From NCBI GenBank assembly GCA_009842675.1, contig VYEX01000005.1:17500-81499 (forward strand): a stretch of 64,000 nt of DNA, read 5' to 3'. Origin of the DNA: Acidimicrobiia bacterium (GTDB lineage: Bacteria > Actinomycetota > Acidimicrobiia > Acidimicrobiales > Bin134). Shown one piece after another: positions 17,602 to 27,271 of the stretch. The position numbers and the translations under genes were made by a program. Within the stretch, counting starts at the first letter, position 1. Each line of letters begins with the position of its first letter. A model generated the notes under the pieces. It did no database searches. It was given only the letters and a program-made list of their open reading frames with translations, and was not told the origin of the DNA.

Positions 17602-19305
17602 GTGAGCGACGCCGTAATGAGCCTGGCCGCCGATTTCGATCCGGCCGGGCGGGACCAGTGGATGGAACTGGTGGAGCAAGTGCTGCGGGGAGCGCCGTTC
17701 GACAAGAAGCTGGTGGGCACCACCTACGACGACATTCGGATTCAACCTCTCTACACCGGTGACGATCACCCCGGAGACTCGAGCCTCCCCGGAGCCGCGC
17801 CATTCACCCGAGGCAGCAGGGTTGCGGGCGGGGCGTGGCAGGTTCGCCAGGCCCACAGCCGTGCTACCGGCAACCGGGCTGTGCTGGATGACTTGCGCGG
17901 GGGAGCTGATGCCATAGAGCTCCACATCGACGGTGAAACCAGCCTGGAAGAACTCGAAGAGCTACTGGATGGTGTTCCCGCCACGGTGCCCATCATGCTG
18001 GCGCCGGGGAGCGAGGCCGCGATATGGCACTTGGTCGATCTGTGGGACAGCAGGGGAGTGGCCAGGGACAAGGCTCTCGGCGGTTTTGGGATGGACCCCC
18101 GAGATCCTGCGGTTGCTGAGGCAGTGGCCAATACCTTGAGTCGGAACTACCGCAACGTGTTGGTCGCGGCTGTCAACGGGGCGCGACTGGCAGATCAGGG
18201 TGCCACCGAAGCCCAGGAGCTGGCCGGATCTCTGGCCGACGGAGTTGCCTACCTGCGGGCCTGTGAGCAGGCGGGCCTAGACCTGGCACCGGCGGCCGAC
18301 AGGCTGGAATTCCGCTACGCCGCGGGAGTGGATCAGTTCTTGACCATGGCCAAGCTGCGCGCCGCTCGCCGGCTGTGGGCCCGGGTGACCGAGGCTTGTG
18401 GCATCGAGCCCGCCGCTCAGCGCCAGCACGCGGTGACTGCCGAAGCCATGATGACCCGCCGCGACCCATGGGTGAACATGATTCGCACCACCGTGGCGTG
18501 CTTTGCCGCCGCGGCGGGTGGGGCCGATGCCATCACTGTGAGCCCCTATGACTCAGCCATTGGTGTGCCTGACCCATTGGGGCTGCGTATCGCCCGCAAT
18601 ACTCAGCTGCTGCTTCGGGAGGAGTCCCACCTCTATCAGGTGATCGACCCATCGGGCGGCTCCTACTACATCGAATCGCTCACCGATGCCCTGACGACCG
18701 CGGCTTGGGGTCTGTTCCAGGAGCTGGAATCGGGTGCAAGCCTCTCAGAGAGTATTGATGCCGCCCACGAGGCCCGCAGCCGGGATGTGGCCACCCGCCG
18801 TTTGCCGCTCACCGGTGTGAGCGAGTTTCCCGACTTGGATGAGCCGGCCGTCGATCGGCCACCGGTGGCGCCCGATTCCAGAGTGCGCCGCCTGGCCGAG
18901 CCATTCGAGGTATTGCGCGACGCCGCTGAGGCCAGCCCTTCTCTCCTGACCGCGTTCTTGGCCAGTCTGGGCACCATCACCGTCCACACGGCCCGGACTG
19001 CATTTTCCGCCAATCTGCTGGCTGCCGGCGGAATCGGTGCCGTTGGCGGAGATGGATACGACACACCGTCAGAAGCGGCCTCGGCGTGGAAAGCGTCGGG
19101 CACGCCCATCGCGGTGGTGTGCTCTTCTGACCAAATGTACGAAGAGCATGCCGCTGCCGCAGTGTCCGCCCTGAGAGAGGCCGGATGCGGCTACGTGCTG
19201 CTGGCTGGCCGTCCCGATGATCGGTGGGGAGCCGACGGCTATATCTACATGGGCTGTGACGCGCTGGCCGCCCTGTGCGCCATCCACGAGAGGCTGGGCC
19301 TATGA
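17602..19305 (+). CDS. mutA: Methylmalonyl-CoA mutase small (beta) subunit
   Basis: About 567 residues. The N-terminal TIM barrel resembles the catalytic subunit ([95 protein letters not shown]). The C-terminal cobalamin-like domain (about 450-567) lacks the DxHxxG motif, as expected for the non-catalytic partner. Together with MutB it interconverts methylmalonyl-CoA and succinyl-CoA. The start is GTG at 17602 or ATG at 17617; the frame continues upstream opposite the amidohydrolase gene but has no family sequence there. The stop overlaps the mutB ATG (ATGA). Confidence 0.92.
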   Translation: MSDAVMSLAADFDPAGRDQWMELVEQVLRGAPFDKKLVGTTYDDIRIQPLYTGDDHPGDSSLPGAAPFTRGSRVAGGAWQVRQAHSRATGNRAVLDDLRGGADAIELHIDGETSLEELEELLDGVPATVPIMLAPGSEAAIWHLVDLWDSRGVARDKALGGFGMDPRDPAVAEAVANTLSRNYRNVLVAAVNGARLADQGATEAQELAGSLADGVAYLRACEQAGLDLAPAADRLEFRYAAGVDQFLTMAKLRAARRLWARVTEACGIEPAAQRQHAVTAEAMMTRRDPWVNMIRTTVACFAAAAGGADAITVSPYDSAIGVPDPLGLRIARNTQLLLREESHLYQVIDPSGGSYYIESLTDALTTAAWGLFQELESGASLSESIDAAHEARSRDVATRRLPLTGVSEFPDLDEPAVDRPPVAPDSRVRRLAEPFEVLRDAAEASPSLLTAFLASLGTITVHTARTAFSANLLAAGGIGAVGGDGYDTPSEAASAWKASGTPIAVVCSSDQMYEEHAAAAVSALREAGCGYVLLAGRPDDRWGADGYIYMGCDALAALCAIHERLGL

Positions 19306-21500
19306 CTGTCCCCGACTTCTCCGGCGTCGACCTCCATGTTTCGCCGGTCTCCGGCGCCAACGGCATGAACTGGGCCGACCTGGTGGCTGCGCAGACCGGG
19401 GAGAGCCCCGACCGCCTCACCTGGGCTACCCCCGAGGGATTCGGCGTGCGCCGGCTTTACACCGCCGAGGACCGGGCGCCGCTGGACTTCTGCGACACCT
19501 ACCCCGGGCTGGAGCCGTATCTGCGGGGTCCCTACGCCACGATGTACGCCACCCAGCCGTGGACCATTCGCCAATATGCCGGATTCTCCACCGCTGAGGA
19601 TTCCAACGCCTTTTACCGCCGCAACCTGGCTGCCGGCCAGAAGGGCCTGTCGGTGGCCTTCGACCTGGCCACCCATCGGGGCTACGACTCCGACAACCAG
19701 CGGGTGAGCGGTGATGTGGGCATGGCCGGGGTGGCCATCGACTCCATTCTCGACATGCAGATCCTGTTCGACGGCATCCCGCTGGACCAGATGACCGTGT
19801 CGATGACCATGAACGGAGCAGTACTGCCAATCCTGGCCATGTACATCGTGGCCGGCGAGGAGCAGGGGGTAGCGCCGGAGAAACTGGCCGGGACCATCCA
19901 GAACGACATCTTGAAGGAGTTCATGGTCCGCAACACCTTCATATACCCGCCGACACCGTCGATGCGGATCATCTCCGACATATTCGCCTTCACCTCGGCC
20001 AACATGCCCAAGTTCAACTCCATCTCCATCTCCGGCTACCACATGCAAGAGGCCGGGGCCACCCTCGACCTTGAGCTGGCCTACACCCTGGCCGACGGGG
20101 TTGAGTACGTGCGGGCCGGACTGGACTCGGGGCTGGATATTGACGCCTTTGCCCCTCGGCTCAGCTTCTTCTGGTGCATCGGCATGAACTTCTTCATGGA
20201 GGTGGCCAAGCTGCGCGCCGCCCGCCTGCTGTGGGCCAAGCTCATGCGGCCATTCAATCCGTCCAATCCCCGGTCGCTATCGCTTCGCACCCACAGCCAG
20301 ACCTCGGGGTGGAGCCTCACCGCCCAAGACGTATTCAACAACGTGGTCCGCACCACCATCGAGGCCATGGCCGCCACCCAAGGCCATACCCAGTCGCTGC
20401 ACACCAACGCATTGGATGAAGCCCTGGCCCTACCCACCGATTTCTCAGCCCGGATCGCCCGCAACACCCAGCTCTTATTGCAGCACGAGTCGGGCACCTG
20501 CCGGGTGGCCGACCCCTGGGGCGGTTCGTACTACGTGGAGCGCCTTACCCACGACCTGGCCCAGCGGGCGTGGGAGCACATCAGCGAGGTGGAGGCGGCC
20601 GGCGGCATGGCCGAAGCCATCGAGGCGGGGATTCCCAAGATGCGCATTGAAGAGGCGGCGGCCCGTACTCAGGCCCGAATCGACTCCGGTGCTCAGACGG
20701 TGGTGGGCGTGAACCGCTACCAGGTGGACGGTGAAGAGGGCATTGAGGTCCTCAAGGTGGACAACGCCGAAGTCCGGGCTTCCCAGATCGCCCGCCTTGA
20801 GCGGCTGCGGGCCGAGCGGGACAACGAGGCCTGTAGTCGGGCCTTGGATGCGTTGACGGCGGGCGCCGACCGCCCAGTCGGCAGCGCGGACTCCAACTTG
20901 CTAGCCCTAGCGGTGGATGCCGCCCGGGCGCGGGCCACGGTGGGAGAGATCAGCGACGCACTGGAGAAGGTGTATGGTCGCCATGCGCCCCGGATCCGAA
21001 CGATCTCCGGGGTATACCAATCTGAGATGGGACAGAGCGACGGCAATGGCAGCGGCACTGGCAAAGTGCGGGATGCAGTGGCTGGTTTCGCGTCCCGAAC
21101 CGGGCGCCGGCCCCGCATTTTGGTGGCCAAGATGGGCCAAGACGGCCATGACCGGGGCCAGAAGGTGATTGCCACCGCGTTTGCCGACCTCGGTTTTGAC
21201 GTGGATGTCGGACCGCTGTTCCAAACCCCGGCCGAGGTGGCCCGCCAGGCGGTGGAGGCCGACGTTCACATAGTGGGGGCATCATCGCTGGCCGCCGGGC
21301 ACATGACCTTGGTGCCCGAACTGCGGGCTGAGCTGAAGCAGCTGGGGCGGGCCGACATCATGATCGTGGTCGGCGGGGTCATTCCGCACAGCGACCACGA
21401 CGAGCTGCGGGCCGCGGGGGCCGAGGCCATCTTCGGCCCCGGCACCGTGATTGCCGTCGCCGCCCTGGAACTGCTGGCCGCCTTGGACGACCGCAAGTGA
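19302..21500 (+). CDS. mutB: Methylmalonyl-CoA mutase large (alpha, catalytic) subunit
   Basis: A 732-residue adenosylcobalamin enzyme. The CoA/substrate barrel includes [59 protein letters not shown] and [20 protein letters not shown]. The C-terminal B12 domain (about 600-732) has [20 protein letters not shown], where DGHDRG supplies the cobalt-ligating His, plus [13 protein letters not shown] and VVGGVIP. It links propionyl-CoA, branched-chain amino acid and odd-chain fatty acid breakdown to the TCA cycle. The order mutA-mutB-meaB with 4-base overlaps indicates one operon. A methylmalonyl-CoA epimerase gene is not in the window. Confidence 0.96.
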   Translation: MTVPDFSGVDLHVSPVSGANGMNWADLVAAQTGESPDRLTWATPEGFGVRRLYTAEDRAPLDFCDTYPGLEPYLRGPYATMYATQPWTIRQYAGFSTAEDSNAFYRRNLAAGQKGLSVAFDLATHRGYDSDNQRVSGDVGMAGVAIDSILDMQILFDGIPLDQMTVSMTMNGAVLPILAMYIVAGEEQGVAPEKLAGTIQNDILKEFMVRNTFIYPPTPSMRIISDIFAFTSANMPKFNSISISGYHMQEAGATLDLELAYTLADGVEYVRAGLDSGLDIDAFAPRLSFFWCIGMNFFMEVAKLRAARLLWAKLMRPFNPSNPRSLSLRTHSQTSGWSLTAQDVFNNVVRTTIEAMAATQGHTQSLHTNALDEALALPTDFSARIARNTQLLLQHESGTCRVADPWGGSYYVERLTHDLAQRAWEHISEVEAAGGMAEAIEAGIPKMRIEEAAARTQARIDSGAQTVVGVNRYQVDGEEGIEVLKVDNAEVRASQIARLERLRAERDNEACSRALDALTAGADRPVGSADSNLLALAVDAARARATVGEISDALEKVYGRHAPRIRTISGVYQSEMGQSDGNGSGTGKVRDAVAGFASRTGRRPRILVAKMGQDGHDRGQKVIATAFADLGFDVDVGPLFQTPAEVARQAVEADVHIVGASSLAAGHMTLVPELRAELKQLGRADIMIVVGGVIPHSDHDELRAAGAEAIFGPGTVIAVAALELLAALDDRK

Positions 21501-22471
21501 TCGACCTCGACGCCTGTGTCGAGGGGGTGCTAGGGGCCGACCGCACTTGGCTGGGCCGGGCGGTCACCCTGATGGAGAGCACCAAGCCCGATGATCGGGA
21601 GTCGGCTACCGAGCTTCTTCAGCGGCTCTTGCCCCACACCGGCGGCGCTCGCCGGGTGGGCATCACCGGCGTGCCCGGAGTGGGGAAGTCAACCTTCATC
21701 GACGCGTTGGGTACCCACCTCACCTCCCAAGACCACCGGGTGGCGGTGCTGGCGGTGGACCCGTCTTCGTCGGTCTCGGGGGGCAGCATCCTCGGCGACA
21801 AGACCCGGATGCCCAACCTGGCAATTGACGATGCTGCCTACATCCGTCCGTCGCCGTCCTCCGGTTCGCTGGGCGGGGTGACCCGCACCACCCGCGAGAC
21901 CATGACCGTGGTGGAGGCGGCCGGATTCGACGTGGTTCTGGTGGAGACGGTGGGAGTGGGTCAGTCGGAGATTGCGGTTGCCGACATGGTGGACTTCTTT
22001 CTGGTGATGATGCTGCCCGGTGCCGGCGACGAGCTCCAGGGCATCAAGAAGGGCGTGTTGGAATTGGCCGACGCCTTGGTGGTGAACAAGGCCGACGGCG
22101 GCAACGAGATTGCCGCTCAGCGGGCGGTGCGGGACTATCGGGCTGCGCTGGCCATGACCGCTCCGGACAATCCCAATTGGGTTCCCCCGGTGCTGGCGGT
22201 CAGCGCTATCGAGGGCACCGGCCTCGACCAGGTGTGGGACCAGATCCAGGCCTACTTCCAGGTGCTGGCCGACTCCGGCGAACTCGCCGGCCAGCGTGCT
22301 GGCCAGCAAGTGCGGTGGATGTGGGCCATGGTGGAGAATCGCCTCCGCGATCGCCTACAGGCCTCGCGTGCCGTTGGCGATCTGGCTGCTCAGCTTGAGC
22401 AGCAGGTTGCCGCCGGTCAGACCGCCCCTGCGGCCGCGGCGGACCAAATCTTGGCTGCTTTCGATAGCTAG
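21497..22471 (+). CDS. meaB: Methylmalonyl-CoA mutase-associated GTPase (G3E chaperone)
   Basis: A 324-residue P-loop GTPase that protects and reloads methylmalonyl-CoA mutase. It has Walker [19 protein letters not shown] (about 55), [20 protein letters not shown] (about 90), the switch stretch [20 protein letters not shown] (about 150), [19 protein letters not shown] and the base-specificity motif VVNKADG (about 195). The C-terminal helical arm that dimerises is present. The start is GTG at 21497, overlapping the mutB TGA by four bases (GTGA). Confidence 0.95.
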   Translation: MIDLDACVEGVLGADRTWLGRAVTLMESTKPDDRESATELLQRLLPHTGGARRVGITGVPGVGKSTFIDALGTHLTSQDHRVAVLAVDPSSSVSGGSILGDKTRMPNLAIDDAAYIRPSPSSGSLGGVTRTTRETMTVVEAAGFDVVLVETVGVGQSEIAVADMVDFFLVMMLPGAGDELQGIKKGVLELADALVVNKADGGNEIAAQRAVRDYRAALAMTAPDNPNWVPPVLAVSAIEGTGLDQVWDQIQAYFQVLADSGELAGQRAGQQVRWMWAMVENRLRDRLQASRAVGDLAAQLEQQVAAGQTAPAAAADQILAAFDS

Positions 22472-22509
22472 TTGATCTCAAGTCCGGGCGGCGGGTCCTG
22501 TCACCGGAA

Positions 22510-22541
22510 GCGGACCTGGCCGTCGGTGCGGCCAGGTCCGC
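22510..22541. terminator. Hairpin between convergent meaB and citrate synthase genes
   Basis: GCGGACCTGGCC (22510-22521) pairs perfectly with GGCCAGGTCCGC (22530-22541) across an 8-base loop. It lies in the 122-bp gap between two converging genes, where it can act as a bidirectional terminator. No long T tract follows on either side. Confidence 0.65.
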
Positions 22542-22593
22542 CTCCGGCGCCACCCCCCGCCCTCTCGGGGTGATCCAACGGGGGATCCACCAT

Positions 22594-23736
22594 CTAGGTG
22601 GAGTTGTAAAGGGGCCCGGTGTAGCGGGCGCTGGGGCGCATGATCTTGTTGTTGGCGGCTTGCTCAAGCAGATGGGCGCCCCAGCCGACGACCCGGCTGG
22701 TGGTGAAGGTGGGGGTGAAGGCCTCTTGGGGCAATCCGGCCAGGTGGAGCACCACACCGGCGTAGAACTCCACGTTGGTGACGATCACCGCATCAGGCTT
22801 CCACTCGGCCAGATAGGCCAGGATGCGGCTCTCGATGTCGAGGGCCCGGTCCACCAGCTCTCCTCCCAGCTCAATGGCCACGGCTTTCAGTGTCTCGGAT
22901 CGCGGGTCAGCCGCTCGGTAGACAGCGTGACCAAACCCCATGATCTTTTGGCCAGCGTCGAGCTCGGCGGCGATCCAGGGCACCGCGTTGTCGGGATGGC
23001 CGATGGCATGCAGCATGTCCAGCACCCGGCCTGGCGCCCCGCCGTGGAGTGGGCCGGCCAAGGCGGCCAGCGCACCGCCTATGGCCCCGGCCACGTCGGT
23101 GCCGGTGCTGGTAATGACCCGGGCAGTGAACGTGGAGGCGTTGAAGCCGTGGTCGGCGGTCAAGCACAGGTAGGTCTCCACTGCCCGGGCATGCTCGGGG
23201 TGAGGGGCCTTGCCCAGGGTCATGCGCAGGTAGTCGGCACTGTGGGACAGCGACTCTTCGGGTTCCAGCGGCTCAGCCCCTGAGCGAATGCGGTTGACCG
23301 CCGCCAACACAGTTGGGGTTATCCCAATGGCCCGCATGACCGCAGCTCGCCGCTCGTCCGAGCCGAGGTCCAAGGTGGGCCGGGGATCCACTTCCACTCC
23401 CAGAACACTTCGCAAGACCGACATTGGCGGCAGATCGGTCTTGGCCAGGGCAGAAACCATCTCTGCGGCCTCCGGCGTCAGACGACGGGCGGTGGCCAGC
23501 TCGGCTCGGAAGTCCTCCTCGGCTGTGCGGTCGGGAAGGGTGCCGTTCAAGAGCAGGTAGGCCACCGCCTCAAAGGAGTGATCACGGGCCAGTGCCGCCG
23601 CACTATGACCCCGATAGTGGTACCACCCCTCATCCCCGCGAACCGAGCCCACCTCCGTGTCGGCCACGATCAAGCCCTTCAGGCCAGGAGGAGCAATGTT
23701 CTTAGTCAACGGGGACACAGCATTCATGTCGCCCAT
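22594..23736 (-). CDS. Citrate synthase / 2-methylcitrate synthase family
   Basis: A 380-residue type-II-like small citrate synthase. Active-site landmarks are His196 in LTADHGFNAST, His231 in GPLHGGAPGRV, His270 in MGFGHAVYRAADPRS, the oxaloacetate arginine in TSRVVGWGAH and RPSARYTG near the end. The position of the catalytic Asp of pig citrate synthase (Asp375) reads Glu323 (NVEFYAGVV). It condenses acetyl-CoA, or propionyl-CoA if a methylcitrate synthase, with oxaloacetate. Its place opposite the methylmalonyl-CoA operon makes either substrate possible. The start is ATG at 23736; it is divergent from the HTH-citrate synthase fusion and shares its palindromic control region. Confidence 0.88.
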   Translation of the reverse strand: MGDMNAVSPLTKNIAPPGLKGLIVADTEVGSVRGDEGWYHYRGHSAAALARDHSFEAVAYLLLNGTLPDRTAEEDFRAELATARRLTPEAAEMVSALAKTDLPPMSVLRSVLGVEVDPRPTLDLGSDERRAAVMRAIGITPTVLAAVNRIRSGAEPLEPEESLSHSADYLRMTLGKAPHPEHARAVETYLCLTADHGFNASTFTARVITSTGTDVAGAIGGALAALAGPLHGGAPGRVLDMLHAIGHPDNAVPWIAAELDAGQKIMGFGHAVYRAADPRSETLKAVAIELGGELVDRALDIESRILAYLAEWKPDAVIVTNVEFYAGVVLHLAGLPQEAFTPTFTTSRVVGWGAHLLEQAANNKIMRPSARYTGPLYNST

Positions 23737-23751
23737 TATCCACTAGTATTG

Positions 23752-23798
23752 ATATATTGACTACATTGATCAATATCTACATTGATTAGTCAATATAT
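23752..23798. promoter_or_regulatory. Palindromic operator region between two divergent citrate-synthase genes
   Basis: The 74-bp divergent gap is strikingly AT-rich in a GC-rich genome. A 12-bp inverted repeat, ATATATTGACTA (23752-23763) and TAGTCAATATAT (23787-23798), brackets a perfect inner palindrome ATTGATCAAT (23765-23774). TTGA/TCAA elements recur throughout. This is the architecture of an operator bound by a dimeric or multimeric regulator, and the HTH-citrate synthase encoded 13 bp downstream is the obvious candidate. The -10 and -35 elements of both promoters presumably lie within it. Confidence 0.7.
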
Positions 23799-23810
23799 GG
23801 GGGTGTCGGT

Positions 23811-24989
23811 ATGGACAATTGGCTGACCAGTTCTGAGGCAGCCGCCCGTCTCGGCGTCAAGCGGGCCACCCTCTACTCCTATGTGAGCCGCGGTCTGCTG
23901 GAGCGAGCAGTCGACTTGGACGGACGCAGTTCGCGTTTCGACCCCGAAGGGGTGGATCGCCTTCGCACTCGTTCCAGAAATCGAGGTGATGGCGAGGTCG
24001 GTGTTCTGGTCTCTTCTGGCATTACCCAGGTAGCTGACGGAGAGTTGCGAGTGCGGGGCCGCAATCTGATCGGAATGTCAGCCGATACCCGATTTGAAGG
24101 AGCCGCCGATTGGGTTTGGGGCGCAGAGCCAGATGGCCAATGGTCCCAAAGCGAAGAGGCCGGAGACGTTGCCCGTCGTGTCCAGGATCTATTGCCGGAT
24201 AGCGCACCGATGATTGATCGTCTTCGAGTCGCGGTGAGCGTTGCATCGGCCACCGACCCCCTTCGCAACGATCTCTCGCCTTCATCGGTTCGGGGTGTGG
24301 GGAGACGGGTAATCGACTTGATGGTGGATTCGCTTCCCGTGTTTGCCGGTAGACGAGATGGCGATCTGGCTGACAGGCTGTGGTGCCGACTGGCACCGGG
24401 GCGATCCAATGCCCGCCAGCGGGCTGTTCTCAACCGGGCCCTGGTTCTGTTGCTGGACCACGGGCTGGCCAGTTCCACCCTCGGTGTTCGAGTGGCGGCA
24501 TCAGTGCGAGCCGATCCCTATTCGGCGGTGGCCGCTGGTCTCGGAATCCTGGGTGGACGGCTGCACGGCGCGGCCAGCGCTCCCGTTCATCAGATCTTCC
24601 AGGAAGCGGTTACCAGCGGCGATCCAGCCGGGGCGCTGGGGGAGGCCCAGCGTCGCTCGGGCCGCACCCCCGGATTCGGCCATTCGATCTACCGCCGGAA
24701 CGATCCTCGATACAGCGCACTCATGGAGTCCATTGCTGGGGCATGGGCAACGCACGAGCATCTTCCCCTGGTGCTGACGGTGCAGAGCCTGGCGTCAGAG
24801 CGTACCGATGCGCCCGCCACCATCGACTTCGCATTGGGCGCCCTTACTTTCCTGGCCGGAATGCGCCCCGAAGCCGGCGAGGCTGTCTTTGCCATCGCCC
24901 GCACCGCGGGTTGGATCGCCCACGCCCTAGAGGAATACGACGAAGACCCGCTCCGCTTCCGCTTCAGAGCCCGCTACACGGGGAGCTAG
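23811..24989 (+). CDS. Helix-turn-helix/citrate synthase fusion protein
   Basis: A 392-residue protein. Residues 1-55 form a MerR/excisionase-type HTH ([20 protein letters not shown], then YVSRGLL and a wing [13 protein letters not shown]). Residues 60-130 are a linker without clear similarity, and about 130-392 are a citrate synthase domain. The active-site residues appear kept: His217 ([11 protein letters not shown]), His252 (GGRLHGAAS), His291 ([14 protein letters not shown]), Asp339 (TIDFALGAL), the Arg of [10 protein letters not shown] and RARYTGS at the end. It may be a DNA-binding sensor of acyl-CoA or oxaloacetate, an enzyme, or both. The start is ATG at 23811. Its end overlaps a convergent ABC ATPase gene by four bases. 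Confidence 0.88.
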   Translation: MDNWLTSSEAAARLGVKRATLYSYVSRGLLERAVDLDGRSSRFDPEGVDRLRTRSRNRGDGEVGVLVSSGITQVADGELRVRGRNLIGMSADTRFEGAADWVWGAEPDGQWSQSEEAGDVARRVQDLLPDSAPMIDRLRVAVSVASATDPLRNDLSPSSVRGVGRRVIDLMVDSLPVFAGRRDGDLADRLWCRLAPGRSNARQRAVLNRALVLLLDHGLASSTLGVRVAASVRADPYSAVAAGLGILGGRLHGAASAPVHQIFQEAVTSGDPAGALGEAQRRSGRTPGFGHSIYRRNDPRYSALMESIAGAWATHEHLPLVLTVQSLASERTDAPATIDFALGALTFLAGMRPEAGEAVFAIARTAGWIAHALEEYDEDPLRFRFRARYTGS

Positions 24990-25771
24990 AGGATCTGGGA
25001 CAGGAAGAGTTGGGTGCGCTCTTCTCGGGGGTTGGTGAAGAAGTGCTCGGGCTCGCCGACTTCGACGATCTCGCCGTCGGCCATGAAGATGACCCGGTCG
25101 GCGGCCTCCCGGGCGAATCCCATCTCGTGGGTGACCACGATCAGGGTCATGCCCGTTTGCGAGAGTTCGAGGATCACCTCGAGCACTTCTGAGATCATCT
25201 CTGGGTCGAGGGCTGAGGTGGGCTCGTCGAACAGCATGATCTTGGGTTGCATGGCCAGCGAGCGGGCAATGGCCACCCGCTGCTGCTGTCCGCCGGAGAG
25301 CTGACCAGGGAATTTCCGGGCCTGCTCGGGGATCTTGACCCGCTCCAAGAGCTCCATGGCTCGATCCTCGGCCTGCTTCTTGGGCATTTTCAGCACCTGG
25401 CGAGGGCCCAGGGTGATGTTGTCGATCACGGTGATGTGGGGGAACAGGTTGAACTGCTGGAAGACCATGCCGGTCTCCCGGCGGATGAGGGCGATGTTGC
25501 GCACGTCGTCGGTGAGCTCAACTCCGTCCACCACGATTCGGCCTCGGTCATGATGTTCCAGCCGGTTAATGCAGCGGATGAGGGTGGACTTGCCAGATCC
25601 GGAAGGCCCGATCACCACCACCACTTCGCCCGTGCCCACCTTCATGTCGATGTTGGATAGGGCTTGGAAGGTTCCGAAGAACTTATCGACGCCGGACATC
25701 TCGACGATGAGATCCCGGCCGCCGATTTGGGTGGCGTCGCTGTAGACGTTGGATGTTGTTGTGTCTGTCAT
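24986..25771 (-). CDS. Polar amino-acid ABC transporter ATP-binding protein (GlnQ/AapP-like)
   Basis: A 261-residue ABC ATPase of the PAAT class. It has Walker [21 protein letters not shown] (about 54), Q-loop [18 protein letters not shown], signature [17 protein letters not shown] (about 158), Walker [16 protein letters not shown] and the switch His in [23 protein letters not shown] and EMGFAR are typical of glutamate/glutamine/general amino-acid importers. The start ATG at 25771 overlaps the stop of the upstream permease gene; the order binding protein, two permeases, ATPase is that of aapJQMP. Confidence 0.93.
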   Translation of the reverse strand: MTDTTTSNVYSDATQIGGRDLIVEMSGVDKFFGTFQALSNIDMKVGTGEVVVVIGPSGSGKSTLIRCINRLEHHDRGRIVVDGVELTDDVRNIALIRRETGMVFQQFNLFPHITVIDNITLGPRQVLKMPKKQAEDRAMELLERVKIPEQARKFPGQLSGGQQQRVAIARSLAMQPKIMLFDEPTSALDPEMISEVLEVILELSQTGMTLIVVTHEMGFAREAADRVIFMADGEIVEVGEPEHFFTNPREERTQLFLSQIL

Positions 25772-27267
25772 CGTTCTCCGACTCCGAGGTGGCGCTCAAG
25801 GCGCTGGCTTTCCTTTGACATGGTGTAGCTGATGGCCCAGTAGGCGAAGGCCACGAAAACCAGGGTTTCCGCAATAGCGGTGGTTGAGAATTCCTGCTGG
25901 GAGTGGATGAGCTCCCGAGCCCGATAGAACTCCACCACGCTGATAAAGGCGAAGAGAGTGCTGTCTTTGTACAAGCTGATGAACTGGCCCACCATGGCGG
26001 GGATCACCGCCCTCAGAGCCTGGGGAAGCACGATGAGGCGCATGACCCCGGGGGGTTGAAGCCCCACGGCTTGACCGGCCTCGATCTGGCCCCTGGGTAC
26101 GGCTTGTAGGCCACCGCGCACCACCTCGGCCAGATAGGCCGAGCTGAAAATGGTGAAGACGATGACCGTTCGGGTTGTCAGGGAGAGCGGCGTGTCGACG
26201 TTGAGGAAAAAGTCGATGAAGATCTTGGCGATGAACAGCAGAGCGATGAATGGCACGCCCCGGAACAGCTCGATGTAGCCCACGCAGAGCCAGCGAATCG
26301 CGGGAAGCGAGGAACGCCGTCCTACTGCCAGCAGCAAGGCCAGCGGGAATGACAAAATAATTGCCGCCCCGGAAGCCACCAACGTGAGGTACAGGCCTGA
26401 CCAGTCGTCCCAACTCACGCTGGAGGTGTCGCCGATTAGCCAGTAGACCACCCTCACGGCAACGACTGCGGCGACTACGGCCACGATCTGGGCTGCCCGC
26501 TTGAGCCACAAGAGATCTCTGGCGGTTACCAGTCGCGCCCGGCCGAATATCGGCCAGGCCATCGTCGTTCCCAGGTATCTGGTGAGATCTCTTGCGCCGG
26601 CGATTTGGAAGGCGGCGAATGCGAACAGCGCACTCATCCACCACCATGCGTTTCCATTTGCGCCCGAGACCACCTGGAAGGACACGATGGCCATGAAGGC
26701 CGCCGCATACCAACAGAGGCGCCGGGAGGAGCGAGGCAAGCGCATGGCCCCGGCACGCACCGCGAGTCCAATCGCGATGGTGGAAAGGGTGAATAGAGTC
26801 GGCCAAATGGTTCGGGTGAATACGAGGATGACGGCGAGCAGCAAGAGGATGGACCAGTAGCGGCGTAGCAGATCGAGGGGACTGGGGCGCTGGGCCACAA
26901 CGCCAGTTTCCTCTGACCGGTCTTGGCTTCTGGCGGTGACTGTTCCCCAGGCCAACCCTAGAGCCGAGGCCACGATGTACATCTGGGCCACGAGCCGCCA
27001 CTGCTCGTCGCGGGGATATACGCCCATCATGAGGAGCGTGAGGTTTTTGCGCACCGCCTCCCACTGGCCGGTTACGAATATGAAGCGCCCCCCGTAGTAG
27101 AGGAGGATCGCTCCGACCACCGCGGCAATCACGGTGATCAGGGAGTTGTACCAGTTGTTGAACAGGTTCTTGCGCAGCCAAGTCCTGGGCGAGACTCGCA
27201 AATCGGGCGGCAGGCGGGATGGGTCGCCCTGCGGGCTTGTCTCGGGGGGAGGCAGGGTGGCGGTCAT
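25768..27267 (-). CDS. Amino-acid ABC transporter permease (AapM-like), long N-terminal membrane region
   Basis: A 499-residue membrane protein. The C-terminal half (about 285-490) is a standard HisM/AapM permease domain: [40 protein letters not shown] and the coupling loop [20 protein letters not shown]. The N-terminal 280 residues add several extra hydrophobic segments (about 45-65, 135-180, 190-220, 255-275), more than AapM usually has. It pairs with the next permease to form the import channel. Four-base overlap with the ATPase gene and 4 bp to the other permease gene show one operon. Confidence 0.88.
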   Translation of the reverse strand: MTATLPPPETSPQGDPSRLPPDLRVSPRTWLRKNLFNNWYNSLITVIAAVVGAILLYYGGRFIFVTGQWEAVRKNLTLLMMGVYPRDEQWRLVAQMYIVASALGLAWGTVTARSQDRSEETGVVAQRPSPLDLLRRYWSILLLLAVILVFTRTIWPTLFTLSTIAIGLAVRAGAMRLPRSSRRLCWYAAAFMAIVSFQVVSGANGNAWWWMSALFAFAAFQIAGARDLTRYLGTTMAWPIFGRARLVTARDLLWLKRAAQIVAVVAAVVAVRVVYWLIGDTSSVSWDDWSGLYLTLVASGAAIILSFPLALLLAVGRRSSLPAIRWLCVGYIELFRGVPFIALLFIAKIFIDFFLNVDTPLSLTTRTVIVFTIFSSAYLAEVVRGGLQAVPRGQIEAGQAVGLQPPGVMRLIVLPQALRAVIPAMVGQFISLYKDSTLFAFISVVEFYRARELIHSQQEFSTTAIAETLVFVAFAYWAISYTMSKESQRLERHLGVGER

Positions 27268-27271
27268 CGGC

